Made by a program: the position numbers and the translations under genes
Assembly: GCF_001673365.1 (NCBI RefSeq)
Contig: NZ_LZLS01000045.1
Coordinates: 1 to 45,877 of the forward strand
Direction: 5' to 3'
Source of the DNA: Mycobacterium asiaticum
GTDB lineage: Bacteria; Actinomycetota; Actinomycetes; Mycobacteriales; Mycobacteriaceae
Length of the DNA: 45,877 nt
The notes under the pieces: generated by a model
The model's input: the letters and a program-made list of their open reading frames with translations, nothing else
The model's database searches: none
Told to the model about the DNA's origin: nothing
Shown here: positions 1 through 14,629 of the stretch, one piece after another
Numbering within the stretch: position 1 is the first letter of the stretch
Layout: the number at the start of each line of letters is the position of its first letter

Positions 1-97
1 GTGCCACGTGCACGGGGCTCGCCGATCGAGTAGACCGGGGGTCACTGCAGCCCTCAGGACACTTCCGCGGTCATTTCTCCGCTCGACCGTGTTTAGC

Positions 98-116
98 ATA
101 GGCAAGGCTGCCCTAA
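98..116. promoter_or_regulatory. candidate IdeR iron box upstream of blaI
   Basis: By hand comparison, this 19-bp site matches the mycobacterial IdeR (DtxR-family) operator consensus TWAGGTWAGSCTWACCTWA at 15 of 19 positions. The match includes the AGG and CCT halves and the central AGGCT core. It lies about 95 bp upstream of the blaI start. I recall that the blaI region of M. tuberculosis has been listed among iron- or IdeR-responsive loci, but I cannot verify that here. IdeR binding is an inference from the match alone. Confidence 0.5.
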
Positions 117-137
117 TTTCGCAAGCACCTATTGGGT

Positions 138-162
138 AGTGTCATGTCTTGGGTACGACACT
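138..162. promoter_or_regulatory. inverted repeat, candidate BlaI operator
   Basis: Perfect 6-bp arms AGTGTC (138-143) and GACACT (157-162) are separated by 13 bp and end 47 bp before the blaI start codon. A second, looser GTAGTAAG element follows at 165-172. BlaI/MecI repressors bind dyads in their own promoters, so autorepression through this dyad is plausible. The arms are not the textbook staphylococcal TACA/TGTA sequence, so the assignment rests on position and symmetry. Confidence 0.4.
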
Positions 163-209
163 CGGTAGTAAGCCGGAGTAAGCTGGTTCCAACGCTCAGG
201 AGATGAACT

Positions 210-626
210 ATGGCCAAGCTGACGCGGCTGGGGGATCTGGAACGCGCCGTGATGGACCACTTGTGGTCCATGCCGGAACCGCAGACCGTTCGCCAAGTCC
301 ACGAAGCGTTGTCTGCGCGGCGCGACCTCGCCTACACGACCGTCATGACGGTGCTGCAGCGGTTGGCGAAGAAGAATCTGGTGTCTCAGCTTCGAGACGA
401 CCGGGCGCACCGTTATGCGCCGGTGCACGGCCGCGACGAACTGGTTGCCGGGCTGATGGTTGACGCACTGGCGCAAGCCGAGGACTCCGGTGGCCGGCAG
501 GCCGCGCTGGTGCATTTTGTCGAGCGGGTCAACGCCGACGAGGCCGACGCTCTGCGACGCGCGCTCGCCGAATTAGAAACCAACCACCGCAATTCGCAAT
601 CCGCTGGACCTCCGGCCGAAGACTAA
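210..626 (+). CDS. blaI: BlaI/MecI/CopY-family transcriptional repressor
   Basis: This 138-residue protein matches M. tuberculosis BlaI (Rv1846c) along its length. A winged helix-turn-helix fills residues 7-72, with a recognition helix around 40-58 (AYTTVMTVLQRLAKKNLV); the acidic C-terminal half is the dimerisation region. Family members repress beta-lactamase and related genes until a membrane peptidase partner triggers their cleavage. That partner, blaR, starts 14 bp downstream, so the two form an operon. The ATG at 210 follows an AGGAG ribosome-binding site. A dyad and a candidate iron box upstream suggest autoregulation and iron input. The beta-lactamase gene blaC is not in this window. 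Confidence 0.93.
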   Translation: MAKLTRLGDLERAVMDHLWSMPEPQTVRQVHEALSARRDLAYTTVMTVLQRLAKKNLVSQLRDDRAHRYAPVHGRDELVAGLMVDALAQAEDSGGRQAALVHFVERVNADEADALRRALAELETNHRNSQSAGPPAED

Positions 627-640
627 GGGAGACTAACAGC

Positions 641-1591
641 GTGTCTGCGCTGGCCTTCACCATCCTTGCGGTGATGCTGGCTGGCCCGACACCGGCGCTG
701 TTGGCCCGCGCTCGGTGGCCGCTGCGCGCTCCGAGGGCCGCAATGGTGCTTTGGCAGGCCGTTGCCCTGGCCGCCGTCCTCTCCACGTTCAGCGCCGGCA
801 TCGCCATCGCCAGCCGACTTTTGATGCCCGGTCCGGACGGGCGACCCACCGCCGGGATCGTCGACGCCGAGCGTCGGCTGGGCTGGCCCTTGTGGGCGGC
901 CTACCTCACCGTTCTCACGCTGACGGTCCTGGTGGGAGCCCGGCTGGTCATCGCGGTGGTGCGGGTAGCCATCGCCACCCGACGGCGTCGGGCTCGGCAC
1001 CGCATGGTCGTCGACCTGGTCGGCGTGGACCACGGCGGAGCGTTGGTCCAGCCCTGTGCCAGAACTCGGGACCTGCGCGTCCTGGACGTCAAGCAGCCTC
1101 TCGCCTACTGCCTGCCCGGCGTGCGCAGCCGCGTCGTGGTCAGCGCAGGAGCACTGAACACGCTGGCGGATTCGGAAGTGACCGCGATTCTGTCCCATGA
1201 GCGGGCTCATCTGCGGGCCCGCCACGACCTTGTCCTGGAAGCGTTCACGGCCGTGCATGCCGCGTTCCCTCGGCTGGTCCGCAGCGCCAATGCCCTCGGC
1301 TCTGTGCAGCTTCTCGTCGAACTGTTGGCCGACGATGCGGCGGTACGCGCTACCGGGCGCACTCCCCTGGCTCGTGCCCTGGTTGCCTGCGCCTCCGGTC
1401 GTGCACCGTCCGGCGCGTTGGCCGCCGGCGGACCCAGCACCGTGTTGCGGGTACGCCGACTGTCCGGCCGCGGCAACAGCGCGGCGCTGTCCGCGGCCGC
1501 CTATCTGGCCGCCGCGGCCGTCCTGGTCGTGCCCACTATCGCGCTGGCCGTACCGTGGCTCACAGAGCTGCACCGGTTGGTCTCCGCCTAG
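641..1591 (+). CDS. blaR: M56-family membrane metallopeptidase, BlaR/MecR-like
   Basis: A 316-residue membrane protein that matches Rv1845c. Hydrophobic segments lie near residues 1-16, 35-60, 85-112 and 279-303. The zinc-protease motif HERAH is at 186-190, and E227 in the following helix (VELLADDAA) is the likely third zinc ligand. Unlike staphylococcal BlaR1/MecR1 it has no extracellular penicillin-binding sensor domain, as is usual for actinobacterial members, so the inducing signal is unclear. It is thought to cleave BlaI directly or through another factor. It starts with GTG behind AAGGGAG, directly after blaI. Confidence 0.88.
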   Translation: MSALAFTILAVMLAGPTPALLARARWPLRAPRAAMVLWQAVALAAVLSTFSAGIAIASRLLMPGPDGRPTAGIVDAERRLGWPLWAAYLTVLTLTVLVGARLVIAVVRVAIATRRRRARHRMVVDLVGVDHGGALVQPCARTRDLRVLDVKQPLAYCLPGVRSRVVVSAGALNTLADSEVTAILSHERAHLRARHDLVLEAFTAVHAAFPRLVRSANALGSVQLLVELLADDAAVRATGRTPLARALVACASGRAPSGALAAGGPSTVLRVRRLSGRGNSAALSAAAYLAAAAVLVVPTIALAVPWLTELHRLVSA

Positions 1592-1690
1592 GGGCGGAGC
1601 CAACACCGCCGCGCACCCACGGGGTCGTTATGCCACAGTGTTTGGCGAACAGTTTTGGACGCTGGATCATTCAATCTGAAAGGCGAGGAC

Positions 1691-3148
1691 ATGAGTTCGT
1701 CGGATTCGAAGGCTGCGACCGCCCAGATTGGAGTCACCGGCTTAGCCGTGATGGGCTCGAACCTGGCCCGGAACTTCGCCAGGCACGGGTACACCGTGGC
1801 GCTGCACAACCGGTCCGTCGCCAAGACCGACGCCCTGCTCGAAGAGCACGGCTCCGACGGCAACTTCGTCCGCAGTGAAACGATCTCGGAATTCCTTGCG
1901 GCACTGGAAAAGCCGCGGCGGGTCATCATCATGGTCAAAGCGGGCGACCCGACCGACGCCGTCATCAACGAGCTCGCCGACGCGATGGAAGACGGCGACA
2001 TCATCATCGACGGCGGCAACGCCCTCTACACCGACACCATCCGTCGGGAAAAGGCGATCCGCGAGCGCGGGCTGCACTTCGTCGGCGCCGGGATTTCCGG
2101 CGGCGAGGAAGGTGCACTCAACGGCCCGTCGATCATGCCGGGCGGACCCGCCGAATCCTACGAATCCCTCGGCCCGCTGCTCGAGGAGATTTCGGCTCAC
2201 GTCGACGGCGTACCGTGCTGCACCCACATCGGACCCGACGGCGCCGGGCACTTCGTCAAGATGGTGCACAACGGCATCGAATACTCCGACATGCAGTTGA
2301 TCGGCGAGGCGTATCAGCTGCTTCGCGACGGGCTCGGCAAGTCGGCGGGTGAGATCGCCGACGTCTTCGACGAGTGGAACAAAGGCGATCTGGACAGCTT
2401 CCTGGTCGAGATCACCGCCAAGGTGCTGCGCCAGACCGACGCACGGACCGACAAGCCGCTGGTCGACGTCATCGTCGACGAAGCGGAGCAGAAGGGCACC
2501 GGCCGCTGGACAGTGAAGTCGGCCCTGGATCTCGGGGTGCCCGTCACCGGCATCGCCGAGGCGGTGTTCGCCCGAGCGCTGTCAGGTTCGGTAGCCCAAC
2601 GCAAAGCCACCACCGGGCTGGCGTCCGGCGAACTCGGCACCAAACCAGGAGATGCGGCGCAGTTCACCGAAGATGTCCGCCAGGCGCTGTACGCGTCGAA
2701 GATCATCGCCTACGCCCAGGGCTTCAACCAGATTCAGGCTGGCAGCGCCGAATACGAGTGGAACATCACGCCCGGCGACCTCGCGACGATCTGGCGCGGG
2801 GGCTGCATCATCCGGGCCAAATTCCTCAACCGCATCAAAGACGCATACGACGAGGACCCCGACCTGGCCACGTTGATCGTCGCCCCCTATTTCCGCAGCG
2901 CGATCGAATCGGCTATCGACGGCTGGCGGCGGGTGGTGGTTACGGCGACGCAGCTGGGTATCCCGATACCGGGTTTCTCGTCGGCACTGTCTTACTACGA
3001 CGCGTTGCGCACCGAGCGATTGCCGGCCGCACTGACCCAGGGCCTGCGCGACTTCTTCGGTGCGCACACCTACGGGCGGACCGACGAGGACCCGGGCAAG
3101 AAGTTTCACACCCTGTGGAGTGGAGACCGCACTGAAGTACCAGCTTGA
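1691..3148 (+). CDS. gnd1: 6-phosphogluconate dehydrogenase, decarboxylating
   Basis: This enzyme oxidises and decarboxylates 6-phosphogluconate to ribulose 5-phosphate in the pentose phosphate pathway. The 485 residues equal the length of M. tuberculosis Gnd1 (Rv1844c). The N-terminal Rossmann nucleotide site is GVTGLAVMGSN (14-24). The substrate region around ISGGEEGA (135-142) and the catalytic stretch VKMVHNGIEY hold K190 and E197, with the family's seven-residue spacing. The frame is open further upstream, but the ATG at 1691 has an AGGCGAGG ribosome-binding site and matches known N-termini. The gene sits 99 bp after blaR and 30 bp before guaB1. Confidence 0.96.
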   Translation: MSSSDSKAATAQIGVTGLAVMGSNLARNFARHGYTVALHNRSVAKTDALLEEHGSDGNFVRSETISEFLAALEKPRRVIIMVKAGDPTDAVINELADAMEDGDIIIDGGNALYTDTIRREKAIRERGLHFVGAGISGGEEGALNGPSIMPGGPAESYESLGPLLEEISAHVDGVPCCTHIGPDGAGHFVKMVHNGIEYSDMQLIGEAYQLLRDGLGKSAGEIADVFDEWNKGDLDSFLVEITAKVLRQTDARTDKPLVDVIVDEAEQKGTGRWTVKSALDLGVPVTGIAEAVFARALSGSVAQRKATTGLASGELGTKPGDAAQFTEDVRQALYASKIIAYAQGFNQIQAGSAEYEWNITPGDLATIWRGGCIIRAKFLNRIKDAYDEDPDLATLIVAPYFRSAIESAIDGWRRVVVTATQLGIPIPGFSSALSYYDALRTERLPAALTQGLRDFFGAHTYGRTDEDPGKKFHTLWSGDRTEVPA

Positions 3149-3157
3149 TCGACCTGA

Positions 3158-4615
<1,458 letters not shown>

Positions 4616-4622
4616 AAGGCCC

Positions 4623-5978
4623 ATGAACCACTCCGCCACCGTGGTCAGCGTGTTGGCCATCCTGGCGCTGACGCTTGGCACTGCGGTGTTCGTTGCCGCG
4701 GAGTTCTCGCTGACGGCCCTGGACCGCAGCACCGTCGAAGCCAACGCTCGCGGCGGGGGTGCCCGGGACCGCTTCATCCGACGGGCTCAACACCGGTTGT
4801 CGTTCCAGTTGTCGGGTGCGCAGTTAGGAATCTCGATAACCACGCTGGGCACCGGTTATCTGACCGACCCGTTGATGGCGGCGTTGCCGCACCCGTGGCT
4901 GGACGCGCTAGGGGTCTCCGACCAGCTAGCCGACACCATCACCACCTTCCTGGCGTTGGCGGTGGTCACGTCGGTGTCGATGGTTTTCGGCGAACTGGTC
5001 CCCAAATACCTTGCCGTGGCGCGGCCGCTGCGCACCGCCCGCGCCGTCGTGCTCCCGCAATGGCTGTTCTCGCTGCTGTTCACACCAGCCATCCGGCTGA
5101 CCAACGGGGCGGCGAACTGGATCGTCCGCCGGCTCGGAATCGAGCCCGCCGAAGAACTGCGGTCGGCCCGCACACCCCAGGAATTGGTGTCGCTGGTGCG
5201 GACCTCGGCGCGCCGCGGCGCCCTGGACGACGTCACCGCCTCACTGATGCACCGCTCCCTGCAGTTCGGGACGCTGACGGCCGAGGAACTGATGACGCCG
5301 CGATCAAAGATCGTCGCCCTGCAGACCGACGACACCGTCGCCGATCTGGTTGCCGCGGTCGCCGCGACCGGCTTCTCGCGTTTCCCGGTGGTCCGCGGTG
5401 ATCTCGACGAGACCGTGGGCATCGTGCACGTCAAGCAGGTGTTCGAGGTGCCCCCGGCCGACCGGGCGACAACGCTGTTGACCAGGGTGGCCACGCCGAT
5501 CGCGGTGGTGCCCTCCACGCTGGACGGGGATGCGGTGATGGCGCAGATCCGCGCCAACTCGCTGCAGACCGCGATGGTCGTCGACGAGTACGGCGGCACT
5601 GCCGGAATGGTCACCGTCGAGGACCTGATCGAAGAGATCGTTGGCGACGTGCGCGACGAACACGACGACGAAACGCCGGACGTCATCGCCGCCGGCAACG
5701 GCTGGCGGGTCTCGGGTCTGCTGCGCATCGACGAGGTCGAGACGGCCATCGGCTACCGGGCGCCGGAGGGGCCCTACGAGACGATCGGCGGTCTGGTGTT
5801 GCGCGAGCTCGGACACATGCCGGTGGTCGGCGAGACCGTCGAATTACCCGCGCTGGACCGTAATGGGCTGCCCGAGGAACAACGGCGCTGGCGGGCCACG
5901 GTGGTGCAGCTCGACGGCCGCCGCCTCGATCAGCTCGAACTGATCGAACTTCACGACTCGGACGGGGACGGGCAGTGA
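4623..5978 (+). CDS. DUF21/CBS/CorC-domain membrane protein (HlyC/CorC family)
   Basis: This 451-residue protein matches Rv1842c. Residues 1-190 form a DUF21/CNNM membrane domain with about four hydrophobic segments, beginning with the helix at 8-30. A pair of CBS domains follows (about 215-345), and then a C-terminal CorC/HlyC domain (about 360-440). Related bacterial proteins are linked to Mg2+ or Co2+ efflux or homeostasis; the substrate here is not shown. The ATG at 4623 was chosen over in-frame upstream codons that run into guaB1, because it matches homologues. It overlaps the next gene by 4 bp. Confidence 0.9.
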   Translation: MNHSATVVSVLAILALTLGTAVFVAAEFSLTALDRSTVEANARGGGARDRFIRRAQHRLSFQLSGAQLGISITTLGTGYLTDPLMAALPHPWLDALGVSDQLADTITTFLALAVVTSVSMVFGELVPKYLAVARPLRTARAVVLPQWLFSLLFTPAIRLTNGAANWIVRRLGIEPAEELRSARTPQELVSLVRTSARRGALDDVTASLMHRSLQFGTLTAEELMTPRSKIVALQTDDTVADLVAAVAATGFSRFPVVRGDLDETVGIVHVKQVFEVPPADRATTLLTRVATPIAVVPSTLDGDAVMAQIRANSLQTAMVVDEYGGTAGMVTVEDLIEEIVGDVRDEHDDETPDVIAAGNGWRVSGLLRIDEVETAIGYRAPEGPYETIGGLVLRELGHMPVVGETVELPALDRNGLPEEQRRWRATVVQLDGRRLDQLELIELHDSDGDGQ

Positions 5979-7060
5979 ACTCGATCCTGGCGATAGGGCT
6001 GGCGATCCTGCTGATCGCGCTCAACGGCTTCTTCGTCGGTGCCGAATTCGCGATGATCTCCGCTCGCCGCGACCGCCTCGAAGCGCTGGCCGAGCAGGGC
6101 CGGACTCGCGCCGTGACGGTGATCCGGGCCGGCGAACAACTTCCGGCCATGCTGGCGGGCGCCCAACTGGGCGTCACCGTGGCCTCGATCCTGCTGGGCA
6201 GGATTGCCGAGCCTGCTGTTGCCTCGTTGCTGCGTTCGTCGTTTGCGTTGGCCGGTTTCCATCCCGCGCTGCTGCACACGCTGTCCTTCGTCATCGCGTT
6301 GGCTCTGGTGGTGACGCTGCACGTGCTGCTCGGTGAAATGGTGCCCAAGAACATCGCGCTGGCCGGCCCGGAACGGACCGCGATGTTGCTGGTTCCGGCG
6401 TACCTGCCGTACGTGCGTGCGGCACGTCCGATCATCGTGCTTTACAACAAATGCGCCAACGCGATATTGCGGCTGTTGGGCGTCCAGCCCAAGGACGAAC
6501 TCGACATCACGGTATCCACGGTCGAGCTGTCGGACATGATCGCCGAGTCGCTCTCGGAGGGTTTGCTCGACCAGGAGGAGCACGTGCGACTGACCCGCGC
6601 GCTGCGGATCCGCACCCGGGTGGTCGGAGACGTCGCGGTGCCGCTGGCAAAGGTGCACGCCGTGTCGGTCGCGGGCGCGGGTTTCGGACCCACGATCGGT
6701 GCGGTGGAGCAGGCGTTGGCACTGACGGGCTACTCCCGCTTTCCCGTGGTGGATCGCGACGGCAACTACATCGGCTATCTGCACATCAAGGACGTGTTGG
6801 CGCTCGGTGACGATCCGCACACGGTGATCGATCTGGCACTTGTGCGCGCGCTGCCCCGAGTCCCGCAGTCGCTAGGGCTGCCAGATGCGCTGTCGCGCAT
6901 GCGCCGCAGCAACAGTCACCTCGCCTTGGTTTTAGCCGATAGCCCTGCGGATAGTGCTGAGGCGGCAGCCACCATGAGCGAAGTCGTTGGGGTGGTGGCG
7001 CTGGAGGATCTAGTCGAAGACCTGCTCGGCAGTATGCGCGACGGGGCGCAACACAACTGA
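5975..7060 (+). CDS. DUF21/CBS-domain membrane protein
   Basis: A 361-residue paralogue of the preceding gene and the counterpart of Rv1841c. It has the same DUF21 membrane domain (residues 1-185, hydrophobic segments starting at 3-24) and a CBS pair (about 205-345, with [20 protein letters not shown]), but it lacks the C-terminal CorC domain. The GTG start at 5975 overlaps the upstream TGA, which implies translational coupling; the two proteins may work as a hetero-oligomer. Its role in ion homeostasis is inferred from family only. Confidence 0.88.
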   Translation: MNSILAIGLAILLIALNGFFVGAEFAMISARRDRLEALAEQGRTRAVTVIRAGEQLPAMLAGAQLGVTVASILLGRIAEPAVASLLRSSFALAGFHPALLHTLSFVIALALVVTLHVLLGEMVPKNIALAGPERTAMLLVPAYLPYVRAARPIIVLYNKCANAILRLLGVQPKDELDITVSTVELSDMIAESLSEGLLDQEEHVRLTRALRIRTRVVGDVAVPLAKVHAVSVAGAGFGPTIGAVEQALALTGYSRFPVVDRDGNYIGYLHIKDVLALGDDPHTVIDLALVRALPRVPQSLGLPDALSRMRRSNSHLALVLADSPADSAEAAATMSEVVGVVALEDLVEDLLGSMRDGAQHN

Positions 7061-7311
7061 GCGACGGCCCGTATGATCTGAGCGGCCGCGGGTATCACCA
7101 CAGGTGCGACTGGGAACGAAACGGGAACGAAAACCCACAGGTCCGCGTTGCCAGAAAGCAATTCCCAGCGTCCGTTGCGTAGCTGCGGGCGCCGTTGTCA
7201 GCGCGCCATGACCTGGCATTGCGGGTCGGCCGGGATAGGCTCGGCAGGCTACTGCTCGGTAGTCTGACGGTAGCTAGAGGGGCCGCGTAGTGGCCATTAC
7301 GGAGGAGAACA
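7061..7311. other. intergenic region upstream of glcB
   Basis: This 251-bp stretch carries no credible gene. In M. tuberculosis the same position holds PE_PGRS34 and the vapBC13 toxin-antitoxin pair; neither is present here. It contains two direct copies of GGGAACGAAA (7112-7121 and 7123-7132), the second of which fits an extracytoplasmic-function sigma-factor promoter. A strong GGAGGAG ribosome-binding site lies just before glcB. Confidence 0.6.
7123..7149 (+). promoter_or_regulatory. candidate SigE/SigH-type promoter for glcB
   Basis: GGGAAC at 7123-7128 is followed after 17 bp by CGTT at 7146-7149. This agrees with the mycobacterial ECF sigma-factor pattern (GGAAC, about 18 bp, GTT) of SigE and SigH promoters. 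It lies 163 bp upstream of the glcB start on the same strand. Such short motifs occur by chance, so this is a candidate only. Confidence 0.4.
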
Positions 7312-9513
7312 ATGTCTGATCGCGTGACCCAAGGCAACTTGCGCGTCGCCCGGGTGCTCTATGACTTCGTGAACAACGAGGCACTGCCTGGCACCGGTAT
7401 CGACCCGGACAGCTTCTGGGCCGGCGTCGACAAGGTCGTCACCGATCTCACTCCACGCAACCAGGAACTGTTGAAGACCCGCGACGAGTTGCAGGCCCAG
7501 ATCGACAAGTGGCACCGGCTGCGGGTGCTCGAGCCGCTGGACCCGGATGCCTACCGTGAGTTCCTCACCGAAATCGGCTACCTGCAACCAGAACCCGACG
7601 ACTTCACCATCACCACCTCGGGCGTGGATGACGAGATCACCACCACCGCCGGGCCGCAGTTGGTGGTGCCGGTGCTCAACGCCCGGTTCGCACTGAACGC
7701 CGCGAACGCGCGGTGGGGGTCGCTGTATGACGCCCTTTACGGCACCGACGTCATCTCCGAAGCCGACGGCGCCGAGAAGGGCTCCAGCTACAACAAGGTG
7801 CGTGGCGACCGCGTCATCGAATACGCGCGCAAGTTCCTCGACGTCGCCGCGCCGTTGGCGTCCGGTTCCTGGACGGACGCGACCGGGCTGAGCATCGCCG
7901 ACGGGCAGCTGCAGATCGCGCTCGGTTCAGAATCCACCGGGCTGGCCAGCCCAGAGAAATTCGTGGGCTACTCCGGTGAGCTCGGCTCCCCCAACTGGTC
8001 GGTGCTGCTGGTCAACAACGGGCTGCACGTCGAGATCCTGATCGACCCCGAGTCCCCGATCGGACAGACCGACGCCGCCGGCATCAAGGATGTGGTGCTG
8101 GAGTCGGCGATCACCACGATCATGGACTTCGAGGACTCGGTGACCGCCGTCGACGCCGACGACAAGGTGCTCGGCTACCGCAACTGGCTCGGCCTGAACA
8201 AGGGCGATCTGGCCGAAGAGGTCGCCAAGGACGGCAAGACCTTCACCCGCAAGCTCAACGCCGACCGCACCTACACCAGCCCGGACGGGAACGGAGAGTT
8301 GACGCTCCCCGGCCGCAGCCTGCTGTTTGTCCGCAACGTCGGGCACTTGATGACCAACGACGCCATCGTGTTCAGCGCCGACGGCGAGGACGGACCAGAG
8401 GTCCCCGAAGGGATCCAGGATGCGTTGTTCACCGGCCTGACAGCCATCCACGGCCTGCGCAGCGGCGACGAGAATGGCCCGCTGCAAAACAGCCGCACCG
8501 GTTCGGTGTACATCGTGAAGCCCAAGATGCACGGACCCGAAGAGGTCGCCTTCACCTGCGAGCTGTTCAGCCGCGTCGAGGACGTTCTCGGCCTGCCGCA
8601 GTCCACCCTCAAAGTCGGAATCATGGACGAAGAGCGGCGTACGACGGTCAACTTGAAGGCGTGCATCAAGGCCGCCGCCGATCGCGTGGTGTTCATCAAC
8701 ACCGGGTTCCTGGACCGCACCGGCGACGAGATTCACACCTCGATGGAGGCCGGACCGATGATCCGCAAGGGTGCGATGAAGAACAGCACCTGGATCAAGG
8801 CCTACGAGGACGCCAACGTCGATGTCGGCCTGGCGGCCGGTTTCACCGGCAAAGCCCAGATCGGTAAAGGCATGTGGGCGATGACCGAACTGATGGCAGA
8901 CATGGTCGAACAGAAAATCGGGCAGCCTAAGGCCGGCGCCACCACGGCGTGGGTTCCGTCGCCGACGGCCGCCACGCTGCACGCGATGCACTACCACGCG
9001 GTGGACGTGTTCGCTGTGCAGAAGGAGCTGGAAGGCCAACACCGCACCACCATCGACGAGCTGCTGACCGTCCCGCTGGCCAAAGAGCTGGCCTGGGCAC
9101 CCGAGGAAATTCGCGAGGAGGTCGACAACAACTGTCAGTCGATCCTCGGCTACGTGGTGCGCTGGGTCGAGCAGGGCGTCGGCTGCTCCAAGGTTCCCGA
9201 CATTCACAACACGGCACTGATGGAAGACCGTGCCACGCTGCGTATTTCCAGCCAGCTGCTGGCTAACTGGCTGCGCCACGGCGTGATCACCAACGAGGAT
9301 GTCCGGGCCAGCCTGGAGCGGATGGCCCCGCTGGTGGACAAGCAGAACGAGGGCGACCGGTCCTACCGCCCGATGGCGCCGAATTTCGACGACAGCATCG
9401 CCTTCCTGGCCGCGCAGGAACTGATCCTGTCCGGCGGCCAGCAGCCCAGCGGTTACACCGAGCCAATCCTGCACCGTCGTCGTCGGGAATTTAAGGCCCG
9501 CTCGGGTGGGTAG
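7312..9513 (+). CDS. glcB: malate synthase G
   Basis: This enzyme condenses glyoxylate with acetyl-CoA to give malate, the second step of the glyoxylate shunt, which mycobacteria need for growth on fatty acids. The 733-residue protein aligns with M. tuberculosis GlcB (741 aa) throughout. The conserved block [10 protein letters not shown] holds C625, and [11 protein letters not shown] holds the catalytic base D639 (the equivalents of C619 and D633 in M. tuberculosis). The Mg2+-binding region with [12 protein letters not shown] is intact. Compared with M. tuberculosis it has a slightly longer middle loop (VPEGIQDAL region) and a shorter C-terminal tail. Start ATG 7312 follows GGAGGAG. Confidence 0.97.
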   Translation: MSDRVTQGNLRVARVLYDFVNNEALPGTGIDPDSFWAGVDKVVTDLTPRNQELLKTRDELQAQIDKWHRLRVLEPLDPDAYREFLTEIGYLQPEPDDFTITTSGVDDEITTTAGPQLVVPVLNARFALNAANARWGSLYDALYGTDVISEADGAEKGSSYNKVRGDRVIEYARKFLDVAAPLASGSWTDATGLSIADGQLQIALGSESTGLASPEKFVGYSGELGSPNWSVLLVNNGLHVEILIDPESPIGQTDAAGIKDVVLESAITTIMDFEDSVTAVDADDKVLGYRNWLGLNKGDLAEEVAKDGKTFTRKLNADRTYTSPDGNGELTLPGRSLLFVRNVGHLMTNDAIVFSADGEDGPEVPEGIQDALFTGLTAIHGLRSGDENGPLQNSRTGSVYIVKPKMHGPEEVAFTCELFSRVEDVLGLPQSTLKVGIMDEERRTTVNLKACIKAAADRVVFINTGFLDRTGDEIHTSMEAGPMIRKGAMKNSTWIKAYEDANVDVGLAAGFTGKAQIGKGMWAMTELMADMVEQKIGQPKAGATTAWVPSPTAATLHAMHYHAVDVFAVQKELEGQHRTTIDELLTVPLAKELAWAPEEIREEVDNNCQSILGYVVRWVEQGVGCSKVPDIHNTALMEDRATLRISSQLLANWLRHGVITNEDVRASLERMAPLVDKQNEGDRSYRPMAPNFDDSIAFLAAQELILSGGQQPSGYTEPILHRRRREFKARSGG

Positions 9514-11512
9514 GCACAGCAAGCCCGACCCCGAGGATTCTGTCCCCGATTCCAACCCCGAACCGTTCGCTGATTTTCCTGCGGACCCGGAGCGCGACGA
9601 TCAGTTCGAGGCGTCAGAGCCTGCTGTGGAGGACAGCCGGTATTCCGACCATCCGTACCAGGACGAGGAGTACCCGGACTTCGGAGCGCGCCCGTCCGAT
9701 CCCGAGCCCGCTGCAGCGGAGCCGGCAGCGCCCGCACCGCCACCGCTGTTTCGGGCCGGTAGCCGCGGACTCGGCGACTGGCAGGGCGGGCACCGCAGCG
9801 ACGGCGGCAGGCGGGGCGTCAGCATCGGCGTAATCGTTGCCCTGGTCACCGTCGTTGTCGTAGTAGCCGGGGTGATCCTGTGGCAATTCTTCGGTGATGC
9901 GTTGTCGAACCGCTCGCACACGGCGGCGGCGCATTGCGTGGGCGGCAAGGACTCAGTCGCCGTCCTGACCGACCCGTCGATCCTCGACCAGGTCAAAGAA
10001 CTTGCCGACGGCTACAACAAGCAGGCGGGCCCCATCGGCGACCGGTGCGTCACGGTATCGGTGAAAGCGGCCGGTTCGGACGCCGTGATCAGTGGCTTCA
10101 TCGGCAAGTGGCCCGCCGACCTCGGCAACCAGCCGGGTCTGTGGATTCCGGGCAGCTCGATCTCGGCGGCACGCCTCGCGGGCGCGGCCGGACAGAAGAT
10201 CATCAGCGACAGTCGCTCGTTGGTGACCTCCCCGGTCTTGCTGGCTATCCGTCCGGAGTTCAGCCAGGTGCTTTCCAAGCAGAACTGGGCGGCGCTACCC
10301 GCTCTGCAAACGAATCCCAATTCGATGGCCGGACTGAACGCGCCCAACTGGGGCTCGTTGCGACTGGCGCTTCCGGTCAGCGGGAACGGCGACGCGTCCT
10401 TCCTGGCCGGCGAGGCGATCGCGGCCGCGTCCGCCCCCGCCGGTGCGCCGCCGACCAGCGGAGTCGCCGCGGTACGCACGTTGGTGGGCGCGCAACCCAA
10501 ACTCGGGGACGACTCGCTCAACGAAGCGATGAACGCCTTGCTCAAACCCGGTGATGTCGCGGCCGCCCCCGTGCACGCCGTGGTTACCACCGAACAACAG
10601 CTCTTCGTGCGCGGGCAGTCGACTTCGGATGCCAAGACCAAACTGACTTCCTGGACACCACCGGGGCCCGTGGCGGTGGCCGATTATCCGACCGTGCTGC
10701 TCAGCGGTTCCTGGCTGAGCCAGGAGCAGACCACGGCGGCGAGCGCGTTTGCCCGCTACATGCACACATCCGAGCAGCTGGCCAAGTTGGCGAAAGCAGG
10801 CTTCCGGGTGAACGGCATCAAGCCGCCGAGCAGCCCCGTCACCAACTTCCCCGCCTTGCCGTCCACGTTGTCAGTCGGCGACGAGGCCATGCGTGCCACG
10901 CTGGCCGACACCATGGCCACGCCGTCAACCGGAGTGGCGGCGACCATCATGCTCGACCAGTCGATGCCGAACGACGACGGTGGCGGTAAGACGCGGCTGG
11001 CCAACGTGATTGCGGCGCTCAACAACCGGGTCAAGGCGCTGCCGCCGAGTGCGGTCATCGGGTTGTGGACGTTCGACGGGCACGAGGGGCGCGCCGAAGT
11101 GCCGGCCGGCCCGCTGGCCGACCAGGTCAACGGCCAGCCACGGTCGGCGGCGCTCTCGGCCGCGCTGGATAAGCAGTTTTCCTCGGGCGGCGGCGCGGTG
11201 TCGTTCACCACGCTGCGCATGATCTACCAGGAAATGCAGGCCAATTACCGTGCTGGCCAACAGAATTCAATCCTGGTGATCACCGCTGGGCCGCACACCG
11301 ACCAGACCCTGGACGGTCAGGGCCTGCAGGACTTCATCAAGAACAGTGCCGACCCGGCCAGGCCAGTGGCAGTCAACATCATCGACTTCGGTGGTGACCC
11401 GGACCGCGCCACCTGGGAAGCCGTCGCCCGTCTCAGCGGCGGCAGCTACCAGAACCTGTCGACCTCGGCCACCCCGGAGCTGGCGACCGCGGTCAACACC
11501 TTCTTGAGCTGA
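9506..11512 (+). CDS. membrane-anchored protein with C-terminal VWA-like domain
   Basis: A 668-residue counterpart of Rv1836c. The cytoplasmic N-terminus (1-104) is acidic and proline-rich, and a single transmembrane helix spans about 105-129. An extracytoplasmic region resembling a periplasmic substrate-binding protein follows (about 140-465), and then a von Willebrand factor A-like domain (about 475-668, with a degenerate metal site in [10 protein letters not shown]). Function is not established; VWA domains usually mediate protein contacts at the envelope. The GTG start overlaps the end of glcB by 8 bp, so the pair is coupled. Confidence 0.85.
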   Translation: MGRHSKPDPEDSVPDSNPEPFADFPADPERDDQFEASEPAVEDSRYSDHPYQDEEYPDFGARPSDPEPAAAEPAAPAPPPLFRAGSRGLGDWQGGHRSDGGRRGVSIGVIVALVTVVVVVAGVILWQFFGDALSNRSHTAAAHCVGGKDSVAVLTDPSILDQVKELADGYNKQAGPIGDRCVTVSVKAAGSDAVISGFIGKWPADLGNQPGLWIPGSSISAARLAGAAGQKIISDSRSLVTSPVLLAIRPEFSQVLSKQNWAALPALQTNPNSMAGLNAPNWGSLRLALPVSGNGDASFLAGEAIAAASAPAGAPPTSGVAAVRTLVGAQPKLGDDSLNEAMNALLKPGDVAAAPVHAVVTTEQQLFVRGQSTSDAKTKLTSWTPPGPVAVADYPTVLLSGSWLSQEQTTAASAFARYMHTSEQLAKLAKAGFRVNGIKPPSSPVTNFPALPSTLSVGDEAMRATLADTMATPSTGVAATIMLDQSMPNDDGGGKTRLANVIAALNNRVKALPPSAVIGLWTFDGHEGRAEVPAGPLADQVNGQPRSAALSAALDKQFSSGGGAVSFTTLRMIYQEMQANYRAGQQNSILVITAGPHTDQTLDGQGLQDFIKNSADPARPVAVNIIDFGGDPDRATWEAVARLSGGSYQNLSTSATPELATAVNTFLS

Positions 11513-11519
11513 CCGGCCT

Positions 11520-14342
<2,823 letters not shown>

Positions 14343-14380
14343 AAATCTCTCCTGACATAGGGCACCGCTAAAGGACGGGG

Positions 14381-14600
14381 GCCCTCTCCCTCTGTCTTTA
14401 CCCGTGCACCGGGCGCCTGAGAGATTCAGCGCAGTTCGACTAGCGCCTTTCCCCATCGGCGGGCGTACGCCGTTAAAGACGATCGCCGCTTTCCAGAGGC
14501 ATCGTTATCTCGGGCGGTCCGGGTGCCTGAGAGGTTGATGGAGAGGTATTGCTCCTTCGGCGTCTGTAGCTGGCGGCCACAGAGCTCTCCCGCGCGAGGG
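14381..14600 (-). promoter_or_regulatory. tandem glycine riboswitch (gcvT class)
   Basis: Read on the minus strand, two aptamers lie in series. Aptamer I (about 14600-14518) has GGGAGAG, then GCCGAAGGAGCAA, then CTCTCAGGCA. Aptamer II (about 14500-14381) has GATGGGGAAAGGCGC, then CTCTCAGGCGCCCGG, and ends in AAAGACAGAGGGAGAG. These are the signature blocks of the glycine riboswitch. It sits between the resR-like gene (stop 14630) and gcvB (start 14342), so it senses the substrate of the enzyme it precedes. The switch mechanism downstream of the aptamers was not resolved; the gcvB ribosome-binding site is about 30 nt away. Confidence 0.92.
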
Positions 14601-14629
14601 CGATGCGGGATCCAGTTTACGCTGCCGGG

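Noticed and set aside
1..97. Start of a divergent gene (Rv1847-like thioesterase) at the left edge
   Set aside because: The minus strand shows only very short frames here and nothing resembling the thioesterase; the stretch looks intergenic.
14343..14456. N-terminal extension of GcvB
   Set aside because: The extension would be translated from glycine riboswitch sequence; the GTG at 14342 has AGGAGAG and matches homologues.
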